DNA of 64,000 nucleotides from Chlamydoabsidia padenii (Eukaryota; Mucoromycota; Mucoromycetes; Mucorales; Cunninghamellaceae). How positions within the stretch are numbered: position 1 is the stretch's first letter; every line of letters starts with the position of its first letter. A model generated the notes under the pieces. The model did no database searches. It saw only the letters and a program-made list of their open reading frames with translations, and had not been told where the DNA came from. A program made the position numbers and the translations under genes. Shown here one piece after another: positions 24,328 to 35,700 of the stretch. The stretch covers positions 361,031 to 425,030 of the forward strand of contig JAIWND010000024.1 in the NCBI GenBank assembly GCA_025330725.1, in the 5' to 3' direction.

Positions 24328-24527
24328 ATATGGGTAAATAGTTTGGGTGAGGGGAGTAAAGGCAAGACAAGTCTAAAATTATTACCTAAAATAGAGTGAT
24401 AGTTCATGCAAGATCATATTGTTTTTCTTACTGCTTAGAATACTATATTTACATAAAGTAAAGCGTTAGACATCCCTGTATTAACCATTTCACACAAAAA
24501 ATTACACCAAGCTGTCATTTTATCTAA
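23631..24527. other. Formin upstream region and intergenic DNA
   Basis: No gene. GATCGGAATTTGAAAAAG near 23788-23805 is a weak match to the recurrent promoter motif, about 160 bases upstream of the formin start. A T run occupies 24297-24325, and TTCATGCA occurs near 24403-24410. Confidence 0.45.
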
Positions 24528-25108
24528 TGTTGGGAATGAGGTCCTTGACCTCCAACAATTTTTAAACTGATCGGGTTCAGAAAATAGTTTTTACTCGGCG
24601 AACCAAAATCAAACCCTCGCTACCACCTAGTTCATGATCACCCTGACCATGATCTATCTTTTGGTAATGACCAAAAATTAGTTCTTGGTTATTATTTATA
24701 TACAATATCTACCTTATGGCTACCCTATCCAAGATCTTTCATATGGTTACCCTTACCCCTGAATTCACAATTAGTATAAATATCACATCTTTTCAAATTG
24801 AATTCATTTCTTTTTTCTTCAGTTTCTCTTTTAATAAAAAACTTCAATACAAATCAAAAGGTCTTTATTACAAGCTACCTCTCTTATTATCAAGTTACTT
24901 AACAAGTGTAATTATTGTCTTTACTGCTCTTACTTTGGAACAAGAGCCTCTTTTTATTTTATTTTTCAAATCCCGGCTTGCCTCGTCGATCTTTTTCTTT
25001 TCCTCTTAAATTACCAAGCATATTCAAACACATTCAAAAGGTTGAATCTTACCCAAAAAAATTCTGGTGCTCATTACATATTATACAAACCCAAGTATAG
25101 CCGCAACA
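24528..25108 (+). mobile_element. Candidate solo LTR (TGTTG...CAACA)
   Basis: The 581-base segment begins TGTTGGGAATGAGG and ends GCCGCAACA, so its ends form a five-base inverted repeat of the TG...CA type typical of LTRs. It holds an AATAAA near the expected poly(A) position (about 24832) and no coding potential. Flanking bases (TCTAA left, CTGAA right) are not a clean target duplication. No second copy exists in the window, so the assignment rests on end structure and its place in a repeat island. Confidence 0.35.
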
Positions 25109-25130
25109 CTGAAGAAGACCTCCAGGACAA

Positions 25131-25372
25131 TGTCGGAGATAAAAAGTGATTTTCTCTGGAAAAATAGATATCAATCTGGAAATTTCTTTTTGTCTCTTTC
25201 TCCTTTCTCTCTCGATAAATCTTTTAACATCTAGATGCTTCGACATAACAATTCAGCCATAGACTCCGATAATAGAATAGTATATATATATGTGTGTACT
25301 TCACTTTTAATAAAAACCTTATTCTTCACCTGATATACAAAAAGGAATACTCGTCTTATAGTTCAAACGACA
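25131..25372 (+). mobile_element. Diverged solo copy of the 258-base LTR
   Basis: This 242-base copy starts TGTCGGAGAT and ends ACGACA like the two LTRs to its right, but has a shorter TTTCTC tract and scattered differences (for example CGACATAAC for CGATATAACC, and a GTGTGT insertion). It sits four bases (CAAC) left of the complete element. It is older than, or from a different subfamily of, the flanking element. Confidence 0.85.
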
Positions 25373-25376
25373 CAAC

Positions 25377-25634
25377 TGTCGGAGATAAAAAGTGATTTTC
25401 TCTGGAAAATTAGATATCAATCTGGAAATTTCTTTTTGTCTCTTTCTCCTTTCTCTTCTTTCTCTTCTTTCTCTCTCGATAAATCTTTTAACATCTAGAT
25501 GCTTCGATATAACCAATTCAGCCATAGACTCCGATAATAGAATAGTATATATATATGTAGACTTCACTTTTAATAAAAACATGATTCTTCACCTGATATA
25601 AAAAAGGAATACTCGTCTTATAGTTCAAACGACA
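25377..25634 (+). repeat. Left LTR of the short element
   Basis: 258 bases, ends TGTCG/CGACA. It contains a pyrimidine-rich tract near 25429-25476, TATATATATG near 25546 and an AATAAA at 25573-25578, consistent with promoter and poly(A) functions of an LTR. An open frame on the minus strand through it is repeated in each copy and is not taken as a gene. Confidence 0.88.
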
Positions 25635-26878
25635 CTGGTAGCTTGTTTACGTTTCGATCCTCTGGCTTTCCTTTTGGTACGGCGATACTTTGCTCCTGGC
25701 TTGCGTTGGTGAATCTTTGGGAATTGTTGGGGACAACAATTCTTAAGGAGGGGCAAGTACATGGTTGGAACAATGCGGTGAATCTTGGACGTCTAATCAG
25801 CAAGACATACATGGCTTGCTGTTGGTGATATGGATGCGTAGCTTACATACATACTATTGGTTCGGTGACTCTTGAATTAGTATATGATGGACTCCTATGG
25901 CTAGCACTGTGCTTAAGTATATTATCTGGTTGGCTCGCTCACTCTCTTCAGTTCCTTTACTATTCGGCTCTCTTAGTATTGGTTCTTACTGGCTCGTTCG
26001 ATGTGCATGATTGGCTCACATTTATTATGATGATACTAGTACCTTCCTCCCAACTATGGTTCTTTAATGTTGGTATTGCTCATTGGATGACTGGACTCAC
26101 ACGGTTGCTTTGAATGAATGGCTGAACCTTGGACCTTGACATGTATAATTCTGTTGTGTTCGATTAGAAGATCTTTATTATTATTGGCGACTACTATTGG
26201 ATCAACGAACTATTCTTGCTTATTGGATGATGGAACATTGATTTATGGATCATTGATTAGGATCACACTTACTGCCTGGTTATCGGCTAATGAATCTTAC
26301 GACGGTTATGAAACCTGCTTTGTTAGTATTATTGGGATTGCTCGTATTGTCTGGTTTATTTACTTTGGATTATTTGGATTATTGACTCGGATTACTTACT
26401 TGGTTTACTTGGTTTACTTTCTCGGATTACGTACTCGGATTATTTGGTTTACTTATGTGGTTTATTTGGACACCTTACATGGATTACTCGATTACTTTGG
26501 ATTATTATTTGGATTATTGGATTTAGATCGTTCAGTTGGATCACGCCGGCGGCATGGACGGTTTCAAGTGTGAAGACAATTATGATGAACGGTGGACTCT
26601 TTCTCTCTTTTTTTTACGGTACGACATACAGCAAAATGAACAATAACAAGCAATGGGAAAGGTGAATCAGCAGTGTTTAGCGATAACAGGAACAACAGCA
26701 TGAATATGGACAACAGCGGATACTGCTTTATGGATGTAATTGACGTTATGGTATGGATCTCGGTGGTGCCTGATTTTTTTTTTTTTCCCCTTCCCCTCGG
26801 TGTTGCCCTGGTAATTCGACCTTTTTCTTTTGGACCTTACTTGGAATCGTGGTCGATTCTTCTCCCCGTGGGGAATGA

Positions 26879-27136
26879 TGTCGGAGATAAAAAGTGATTT
26901 TCTCTGGAAAATTAGATATCAATCTGGAAATTTCTTTTTGTCTCTTTCTCCTTTCTCTTCTTTCTCTTCTTTCTCTCTCGATAAATCTTTTAACATCTAG
27001 ATGCTTCGATATAACCAATTCAGCCATAGACTCCGATAATAGAATAGTATATATATATGTAGACTTCACTTTTAATAAAAACATGATTCTTCACCTGATA
27101 TAAAAAAGGAATACTCGTCTTATAGTTCAAACGACA
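26879..27136 (+). repeat. Right LTR of the short element
   Basis: 258 bases, base-for-base the same as the left LTR as far as I can read. It ends 48 bases from the 3' end of the tRNA-Lys gene. Confidence 0.88.
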
Positions 27137-27170
27137 CAACAAATAGTTGCAACTCCGACGCAGAGCAGGC

Positions 27171-27180
27171 AAAAACAAAA
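27171..27180 (-). terminator. Pol III terminator of tRNA-Lys
   Basis: On the minus strand, TTTTGTTTTT begins within five bases of the tRNA 3' end, a normal RNA polymerase III stop signal. Confidence 0.8.
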
Positions 27181-27184
27181 GTAA

Positions 27185-27257
27185 CGCCTCACGGGGGGCT
27201 CGAACCCCCGACCTTAGGATTAAAAGTCCCACGCTCTACCGACTGAGCTAGCAAGGC
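27185..27257 (-). tRNA. tRNA-Lys (anticodon TTT)
   Basis: A 73-base gene with no intron. The acceptor stem GCCTTGC pairs with GTGAGGC (with G-T pairs), discriminator G. TAGCTCAGTCGG fits the A box and GGTTCGAGCCC the B box. The anticodon loop is CTTTTAA, placing TTT at 34-36, in a TGGGA/TCCTA stem, and the T arm is GGGGG/CCCCC. It decodes AAA/AAG lysine codons. The LTR element lies just downstream, fitting the known habit of many fungal LTR elements to integrate near Pol III genes. Confidence 0.95.
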
Positions 27258-27797
27258 TGAACTTGAAATGTTTTGACGCATGTTTATCTTAAAGATGTAA
27301 AGCCGGATAAATAATTAACCGTAAAATACTGCGACCCTATTGGTAGATTTTTAGTTTGCCCTGAGGCACACTTTGCAGATTAAAATACCGACGGCCCAGT
27401 TTACTGTAGATTCAAACCACTATTCACCCAAGCACCCACTAAACATGTATTGTATTCACCGAATAACATTTTCACCATTACATTATTTCATAACAGCAAC
27501 ATTAGGACAAAGCAAATATATTAGACATACATTATAGTGATTTAATGAATCCCTACAGACGATTTTATTTCAATGACAAAAGATTAAACAGGGTAAATCG
27601 GGTCAATAAAATGTTGAGTGAAGTAAGATAAAGAGGAAAAGTAGACTAAGTTTTAAAAAAAAGGTAATACGATCGTTGGTCAAAATAAGATATAAAGGAA
27701 AGAGGGGGAAGTACATGGAAAGGGAAGATAAAATGTTGGAGAGAGGGTGGGAAAAAAGGGAGGGGACATACCGGGGTTTCAAATTACCATTTCATAA
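27258..27797. other. Intergenic, tRNA upstream and GSK3 3' flank
   Basis: No gene. AT-rich sequence; purine-rich stretches near 27690-27775 belong to the likely GSK3 3' untranslated side. Confidence 0.55.
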
Positions 27798-29524
27798 TTA
27801 ATGCACAGCTGCTCGACGCTTGATATCATCCAAAGATATCGGCTGGAAGTTATTGATATCGATCCCACGAGACAAGAGTTCCCCTTCACAATGAGGAGGC
27901 ACTAGCTTCCTGTTGAGTTCCGGTTTTATTGACAGTTCTATAACATGACCAAAAAAAAAAAAAAAAAAAAAGAAGAGCAGATCAGTACCATTTCCCCTTT
28001 GTTTTTTATCCGCATACCATGTTCTGTAAAGTTGAATAAAGGAGGAAGTGCCTTGTCTTGATTAAGCTTTGTTGTAGGATTTCTTAGGTCGTCAAAGAAG
28101 GGGTGGGCCATAGCATCAATGGCGGTTAATCTACTTGATGGTGTGTATCTAAGTAACAGATCAACGAATTCAACCGCTTCAGGAGGAGTTCGCGATCGAA
28201 AGACCTAGATATAAATAAAAGATGTTAGCTTCCTTACTGCCTCACTTCCATTTCCATTTCTTCTTCTTCTCTTGTCCTTACCTTTGAGAATGGGTGTGAG
28301 TTGATTTGTGGGAATCGATGTTCAGTGTAGTTAGGATTCATGGCGAGTAATTGGTCCTTCGTCGGTGTCCCCAAAACCTTGATGATTTCCACCAGTTGAT
28401 CAATACCACTTTCACCGGGAAACAATGGCTGGCACAACATTAGTTCCGCCATCACACATCCAGCTGACCAAATATCGATTGCCACCGTGTATGTTGTAGC
28501 CCCAAAGATCAATTCCGGAGCACGGTAGTAACGTGAGCAAATGTAGGACACATTGAGTTCACCAGGAACAAGAGTTTTTGCACTAGATATTTAAAATGAA
28601 ATTGGTCAGCAATCTTTGTCTTTATAGAGTTTTCCCATTACCTTCCAAAATCACATAGTTTCAAGATACCAGAGGAAGGATCCAACAAGAGGTTTTGTGG
28701 TTTGATATCCCGATGACAAATACCGAGTGAATGTATGTAAGCCAATGATCGTAGTAGCTGGTAGGTGTAGAGCTTCACATAAAGGATGGGCATAGGTTGT
28801 TTTGCTTTGGCGTATTGCCGAGTAGCACGGTAGACAGTTTCAGGGACATATTCTAAAACTAGGTTGAGATAAACTTCATCTTTCTATCCACAATAAAACA
28901 AAAGCAAAAGATTAATAACCAAGCAAAACACGGTTCGATCACAAGCACCCGTTTGCATATAATTGACCTTTTATCTGTATTTCAAGTGTTACATTACCTT
29001 TCCATCACCATTGCTATAAAAAAACGCCTTTAATGCCACGATATTCGGATGCCAAACACTACGCATGATCTGTAGTTCACGGTTCTGAAGGAATCAATCA
29101 GGTATTAATATTCATGCCCTCATTTCACCCTTTTTATGATTTATGATTGCTTCAGTTCCCTTTTTACCTTGAATCGTCGATCTTGCAACACCTTTTTAAT
29201 AGCCACATCTTCCCCAGTACGCAGTAGTTTTGCTTGATAGACAACACCAAAAGAGCCATTTCCAGCTACCTTGTAATTTGAGTAATGAAGGTTGATATCT
29301 TGATCCGTTCGGCCATCCTTTGCAGCTACCTTAAGCACCTTGTGAGGATCCGTTTCAGCTTTTTGGAAAAAAAACAAAAAGTGAGTATCCAAGTAAGAGA
29401 GCAGGAGGGTCAAACGCGTGAAGCAAAAGTATAAACAAGTAGTTAGATAATAGTCCATGTTGTATGTGAGGTTAAGTGTTCTTTTACCTGTAATCTTCAC
29501 CCCACTCATAGGACCATGTGCCAT
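27798..29524 (-). CDS. Glycogen synthase kinase 3 (shaggy-type Ser/Thr kinase)
   Basis: Seven exons, 29488-29524, 29168-29358, 28998-29084, 28642-28883, 28282-28582, 28018-28204 and 27798-27937, encode 394 residues. The domain order is that of GSK3: [12 protein letters not shown] glycine loop, [17 protein letters not shown] with the ATP lysine, [12 protein letters not shown] catalytic loop, CDFGSAK, and the diagnostic [14 protein letters not shown] activation loop whose tyrosine is autophosphorylated. The rest of the lobe includes [22 protein letters not shown] and [11 protein letters not shown]3 kinases act in the cytosol and nucleus on primed substrates; fungal members control meiosis, stress and cell-cycle targets. 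The short first exon gives [12 protein letters not shown]. The gene is divergent from the malonyl-CoA decarboxylase gene. Confidence 0.97.
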
Positions 29525-30264
29525 TGTGTTGTAAAGTTTATTAGAGGTTGAGTAGTGGTAGTAGTCCCAATTTAGTATAGGAGGATTTCTTGTATTCCTA
29601 GTGTTGTATGTTTGTTGGTGTACTTGTAATAATTATGTGTATGCCTGACTACAATAAACCAAGTGGAATGAAATGACGCAAATTAGTACAAAAACAGTGT
29701 GTTTAAAAAGAGGTAGGTTTATATCATATTTAGCAAGGGAGGAATTATGATGTAAAGTATTTTTCTTTACTTACCGTTTATAAAAAAGACTTTGCAGGCG
29801 AATCAAATAAATAGGAAGATAGAAGAAGAAGAAGAAGAAGAAGGGCAGTTTAAAAGTAGATGTATAGAGTAGATGTACAGAAGGTGACAGTAAATAGGGG
29901 AGAGGGGTAAAATAGGGAAAAGAAAAAAAGGAAAGAGAAAGAAAGAATAAAAAAAAAAGAGGGAAATGAACAAAAGACGCAATTCCAAAAAAAGTCAAGG
30001 GAACCACAAAAGCATCTCCTGATCATCAGCCAATCAAAATCCTTAAAACCAAAAGCTGAACCCTAGGTTTCCGTTTTACAAGGAAAAAGCCCAACAGATC
30101 CTGTATCTTTCCACCTTTGAGGAAAATGAATTAGGACAAAAGGAAGTATAAAATGGTATTGGGTTATCCGCACACTAAAGGATCATCTTTCATCATTAAT
30201 GCTCTGTTACTCATTTCGCATCCAGCTTCTCATATTTCAAACGCCGAAAAATGGGTTATCTGAA

Positions 30265-30316
<52 letters not shown>

Positions 30317-30373
30317 TGCCTTTTCCTCTCTAACTCTCTCTCTTTCTTCTTCTACTTTAAATTTACCCTTTGA
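29525..30373. promoter_or_regulatory. Shared upstream region of GSK3 and malonyl-CoA decarboxylase
   Basis: This 849-base spacer separates two divergent genes. It has a TATAAAA at 30147-30153 on the plus strand, a GAA repeat near 29822-29842, and a T run of 49 bases at 30267-30315 about 60 bases before the right-hand start codon. Poly(dT) tracts exclude nucleosomes in fungi, so this one may mark an open promoter; that is inference. Confidence 0.45.
30267..30315 (+). repeat. T run of 49 bases
   Basis: The longest homopolymer in the window, in the promoter of the malonyl-CoA decarboxylase gene, followed by TC-rich DNA. Confidence 0.9.
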
Positions 30374-32229
30374 ATGAAAAAGTGCTCAATACATTCCCGC
30401 TTCTTTGCTAATGTACTGAAGTATCGGTACCATTCTTCCTACTCCATTCCTCACCTTATTCAAACTAAATCCATTACCCCTCAAAATCGTTTTGCAGACG
30501 AATCTTCTACTACTGCTTATTGGTCTCTACTCCAAAAAGGTAAAGTCTACAAATATCAATATTATTCTGTCTTTTTATATCCATTCGCTACGACTTACTA
30601 ATTGGTGGTTTATTTGGGACTGGATGGGTCATGCAAGATAAACCTAATGACTTTATGTTTAGTGTCGATTCCTCAAAAGTCGCAATCCAAGACGATACTT
30701 TTATGCAAAGACTATTTGTACAAACGGCGAATGAGCACCACACTTCTTCTAATACCCAAGATACACTGGTATCTCATTGTTATGACCTTTTCCAGTTGTT
30801 GGATCCGGTAAGACTACTTTACTTTATTTATGATAGACTGACCAACTCATTTGCACCTTTTTTTATTTTATTTTATTTTATTTTAGTCTGATCAACTGGT
30901 CTATCTTCAACACTTCAGTAACTCCAACACTTGCCAACATTCGACTAGTTCCTTTTTTCACTCATTGTGTCAACTCCCTGGCGGGGTTAAACGAATGATT
31001 GATTTTCGGGCTTCCTTATTAGCTCTACTACGGCACTATCCTTGTAAACAATCGATATTGGCACCCATAGAATCCACCTTGAAATCAAGCATCAAAATCA
31101 AAATGTTACCCTCGGACGGCTCCTCTCAGCTGTCTATCAACCGAATCACTTGGCAATCCTCACCTTTTAAAGTTATTGAAAAGGTTTGTACTGTACGTAA
31201 AAAAAAGGCATGCTAAAAATTTTAAACCCTCTTTGCACTAGCTTTGTCGATATGAAGCTGTACACCCAGTGAAAGACTTGAAAGATATCCAAAGGTAACC
31301 AGAAAAAAAAAAAAAAAGATAATGCAAAAACTAACTATGTTTTTTTTTTTTTCGGGCTCTACCAGGCGACTGGCCCCAGATAGGAGGGTATATGCTTTGT
31401 TCTCTCAAGACCTACCTATGGAACCACTGGTGTTTGTCCATGTTGCACTTGAACCAGAACTGTCAAACTCAATCCAAACCATCTTGGCACCATACAACAA
31501 TCGATCTTTATCGTCTAACTATCGATACGCCATATGTTATTCAATCACAACTCAACAAGGATTAGGGGGTATGTACTTGGGGAACTATCTTATCAGGCAT
31601 ATTATAGACCAACTACAGCAGACATATCCTCGAATACATATTTTTGCTACTCTCAGCCCTATTCCAGGTTTCCGACAATGGCTTGATAATCAATTATTGC
31701 AGGATCATACTCTTTGGGAACAACTTGTCCAAGCAGGTGGTGGTACTCAATGGAAACATGTAGGTATAAATCAAACACAGAATTTTATGATTAATAATGT
31801 TATAGGATATTAGGGACACACCAAAAGATAGTCCATTGGCTAAAATACTACTACAGCTATGTGCAAGGTATATTCTAGACGAAAAAAGACCCAACAAAGG
31901 CGCCTTGGACCCTGTTGCCAATTTCCATTTCCGTAATGGGGCATGTGCACATCAACTTCATTGGCTAGGTGATGTTTCAGGTAAATGAAAAAAAAAAGGA
32001 ACATGACAACAAATACTGATAGTCCATTTACTTTTGCTTTCATGTAGAAAAAGGCGTCGATGAATCTTTCGGCATCATGATCAACTATAACTATGTACCT
32101 TGTAAATTGAACGAACATCATCAACAGTATATCGATAATGGCATCATCTTTGTAAGCGAACAACAAGATTCTTGTCCATCTACTTGGTTATCGGAATGGC
32201 TGGGCGATGGCGTTGTCAAATTGGATTAA
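30374..32229 (+). CDS. Malonyl-CoA decarboxylase
   Basis: Seven exons (30374-30539, 30638-30807, 30887-31183, 31242-31294, 31366-31759, 31806-31980, 32048-32229) give 478 residues. The enzyme converts malonyl-CoA to acetyl-CoA and CO2, in mitochondria, peroxisomes or cytosol. Family blocks: LPGGVKRMIDFRASLL, ITWQSSPFKVIEKLCRYEAVHPV, EPLVFVHVALEPELSNSIQ, YSITTQQGLGGMYLGNYLI, IFATLSPIPGFRQWL with the catalytic Ser/His region, and NPVANFH-like DPVANFHFRNGA. The N-terminus (MKKCSIHSRFFANVLKYRYH) is basic with no acidic residues, suggesting mitochondrial import; no C-terminal peroxisomal SKL is present (ends KLD). The acceptor of intron 1 (GCAAG at 30637) is weak and was chosen by frame, so residues near 56 are least certain. 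Confidence 0.93.
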
Positions 32230-32722
32230 TGGACGACCTAGTCAACTATAGCTGTTACTTGCTTCCCTAGATTATAATAGTAGTAGATATATAAATATAC
32301 GTTTGATCAATAATAGTTAATAAACCTATAACATTTTATAATATAAATCCCTTGTGAGCGAATACACTCGCTATTACCTATCCTTTATGCATCTGCGATT
32401 TTGCTTGAGCATCATCTGACACGTGCTTTTTTCACCAACATTTTGTACACCCTATACCCAAAGACAAGTAGTAATCATCAAAACACAAGAATGTACTTTT
32501 ATTAAAATACTTGTTTGTATAAATTTATAAAAAAACAAATAGTAAAGTAATATGGGGTAGCTAAAAACGAAAATAGAAGAGAGGGTATTTAAAAAAACTA
32601 TAACTATAGGTGTATGGCTGTATTTATGTGTGCGTGTGTAGTTAAAACAAAATATGAGAGTTGACAATCCATTTCAGTTCCTATAACAGATTTTTTTTAA
32701 AAAAAAAGTGAGTTTCGGGGAT
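32230..32722. other. Convergent intergenic spacer
   Basis: 3' flanks of two convergent genes: malonyl-CoA decarboxylase from the left and the SH3/RA gene from the right. AT-rich with several AATAAA-like sites; no gene. Confidence 0.6.
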
Positions 32723-35700
32723 TCAATTTATGATGTCTGCATGAATTTCTTTTACCTCGTCGTCCACAGATACTTGTTTTGGAGTCACAATGGAAGACGA
32801 CAGTTTCTTCTCAGACTTTTCATTTTTCGGTTGTGCCAGATTGGAAGGCGATAGAGGTGGTGAGGCCAGGGTTTTATCACCATATTGTTCCGTGGTGGTG
32901 TCAGAGTCTTGATTAGTATCCCCTGCATTGTCCTCATTCGAATTGCCCAAGTCTGATTTTAGAGTTGTATCAGTTTCCAAAGCAGCAGGTGAGGGGTCAA
33001 GGACAGTAGAAGGTGATTTTGAAGTTGTACCCGAGAGAATCGTTGAATTCAAAGGCTGTGGTCGATTCCATGGATGATAGCGATAACCATTTTCTTCATC
33101 TTCCCATTTTGTGCATTCCCGAGTTTTAAGATAATCTACTCCTTGTGTCACTAAAAAGAAGAGGTCACTGTCAAAGTCATCCTGCTGAGGTGGTGGCTGA
33201 GTGGTTGTTGTTATTGAGGTTGCGTTATCTACTGTTGGTTCACACAAAGTATCACCGGTCGTTGGTTTGGCTTGATTTCCCTGTCGATCAAAAGAGCGTC
33301 GGCGTTGTTCCGGTCGATCAGGATCATCCGATTCATCCGAGTCTTCAGCACAAGCACTTGTCATCACACCACCATTGTCTTCAGTTTCCGCGTCGTCGTA
33401 ATCATCATCATCACTACTGCTAGAGCTAACCATATCGTCGTCATCATCATCATCGTCATCATCATTGCCATCGTCGTGAAGTAAGGGTTGTTGTGCTACC
33501 AGAGCGCTGTTGTTGGTGGAGATGGATGTATTGGACCCAGAGATGCCCGATAGTTGACTACCTGTCTTTGGTGGTACTGGAGGTGGTAAGAGTTCTTGAG
33601 ATGATGTTCCAGCAACCATGGCACCATTGTTGCTTTCTTCAGGTTTTGGCTGTTGTTGACTATAAGAAGCATCGTGTACCATCATGACAGAGTCCACATG
33701 TTGCCATTGACCCGATGATGTAGATGATATTGTTGGCGGTGTTGAAGGCAAAATAGATTGTGAGCTGTTATTGTTGTTGATATACCATGAGGTCGATCGT
33801 CCTGCCATTGCTTGTTGCGGTTGCGAGATTTGCTGAGGTAGAGAGGAGCAAGAGGCCGATGCAACACCGGTAGGCGCCGATGTAGTGCTAATGGTGGACT
33901 GCATGCCCTCCGCCTTGCTGAAGGAAAAGTTGGATCCCGTAGACACAAAGGCTGATTGTGAAGTGAGTGCTGGCTGTTTATGTTGACCATTGGGCGTTGT
34001 CGATTTTACCGAGAGTGAGGCGGACGGTGATGTTGATATAGTCAAGTCGTTTACTTTTTTGAGTTTTGGAGAGCTAGAAGATCCCCAGCCCACCAGCCGT
34101 TTCAATTGTTGCTTGAATGATGATCCTTCCTTTCGTTTCTTGGTATCTGTGTTGGTTTTGTCATTGTTGGAATCATAATTCAATTGATCTAGAGCATCTG
34201 ATTGATCAGAGGACGACGCATTGATAGATAGAGCTGAGCAAGAGGACTGTCTGGACCGAGTGATTGGCATGATAGGAGGGGACAGACCATGATTGGGCAA
34301 TGCCAATGAGGAAGACGAATCAGTCACTGAAGGCACCAGAGAGTTGGACCGTTCTTGAGCCCCGCTGTGGTTTGATCGCCGCCGGTCGCTGACAAAGCTG
34401 CGTGGTGAAGCCAAAGGACTGCTCTTGTAGCTGGGACGCCGGTCATCAGCCGATCGAGGAGAGTCCATAAGAATGTCGAGAATGCTAGGCCGCCTGTCGT
34501 CCGATAATCCACCACCAGTACTGCTTCCAATAGAGGAGTGGCTGCTTTTACGATCTTGTTTGGAGCTTGATAAAGTAAAGGGAGGTTGTTGCCTTGTTTT
34601 ACGCCCCATAGAATCACATTGCCGCAAGATGAAGAGTAAATCGCTACTGATATGATCTGAGAGTTGTTGTTGCTGATCATGTAGTACATTGGCCATAATA
34701 TCAGATGCATGAAGCAGTGTTTCTAACAAAAAAAGAAGGTAAGTTTTTGTTACATCCACTTTCTACCTTCACCCCACTTACCTTGACCAGTACCACTTCG
34801 GACAGACATATAGTACTTTATTGTTGGATTTTGTTGTGACCGTTGAGAAGATGTGTCCAAAGGATGAGACTTGTGCTCCATTTGCATACCATCGGCTTCA
34901 GCATCAGGAACGTGAAACTTTTCCAGGGCAGTGTTGATGATGGTACCAACGAGAGAGTCATAAGATACAGGAAGAATTTTGTCGATACGGTCGATTTCAG
35001 TCTTGATAGCGGCAGTGGATAGTTTCTTCTTTTTGTTTTTAAAGAAGAAAGGTGATGATGAGGTTGTCGAAGTGGCAAGAGGATGTTGTTGTTGGTGTGA
35101 ATCATCAAACAGATCAGAAGAAGATCCATCATCCGGATAGAGAGACACCTTGATATAGACCAGGCCTTGTCTTTCTTGAGCACGCTTAATACGCCGATGA
35201 ACATAAAACCGAATCACCGAGTCTTCTTCATAAGAGGTTTGTTCATGATTGCCAAAACTACTAGAGCGTTTCCTTCGAGTCGATCCATTGTTTTCTTGTG
35301 GTTTCCGGCAGATGTTTTGTGAGACTGCAGGCATAGGTGTGGTCAATGAAGCGGTCAATGTCTTGAAGATGGAGAGAGGTTTGTCTTGAGCCGCCAATAT
35401 ATAATCATCTAAATTATGCAAAAATGTGATGTAAGTATCAATATAAAATCCATCCCCCCCTTTCTTGCTTCTACAACTTACCGCCATCAGCACCCTGGAC
35501 AGCGATATAATATTCAATAGTACTGTTCTGATCGTCGGACACCATATCGACGATGTTAAACCGCTTCACCACTTCCTTTAGCAAATCGTCTGTTGTAGTA
35601 GTCGCTAAAATATCAAAGGCATGGAATAGTGGACCTTGACCAATATTTCCCGCAAAGACACGGAGGTTATGAGTTTCATTGGAGTGATGTTTAGAGCTAC

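Larger units (their letters stand above)
25377..27136 (+). mobile_element. Short non-autonomous LTR retrotransposon (TRIM-like)
   Basis: The unit is 1760 bases long: two 258-base direct repeats (25377-25634, 26879-27136) that read as identical, with TGTCG/CGACA ends, around a 1244-base interior. One base after the left LTR is TGGTAGC (25636-25642), matching the start of the primer-binding site used with initiator-Met tRNA in many Ty elements. A purine-rich GTGGGGAATGA lies directly before the right LTR. CAAC flanks both outer ends as a four-base target duplication. The interior shows no capsid, protease, reverse transcriptase, RNase H or integrase motif in any frame, and is rich in GGATTA/TTTACTTGG repeats, so the element must borrow enzymes from a relative. 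Identical LTRs imply recent insertion. Confidence 0.85.

Noticed and set aside
24716..25100. Phe/Ser-rich plus-strand frames in the repeat island
   Set aside because: Pyrimidine-rich DNA inside the candidate solo LTR, with no conserved motif.
25319..25582. Open frame on the minus strand in the LTR, repeated in other copies
   Set aside because: It lies wholly in the LTR and owes its length to a purine-rich tract. It has no domain, and its end differs between copies because it runs into flanking DNA.
25865..26573. Two long plus-strand frames rich in Leu, Trp and Tyr in the short element's interior
   Set aside because: They arise from GGATTA/TTGGATTATT-type repeats. No start context, retroelement motif or domain was seen, so they are treated as non-coding.
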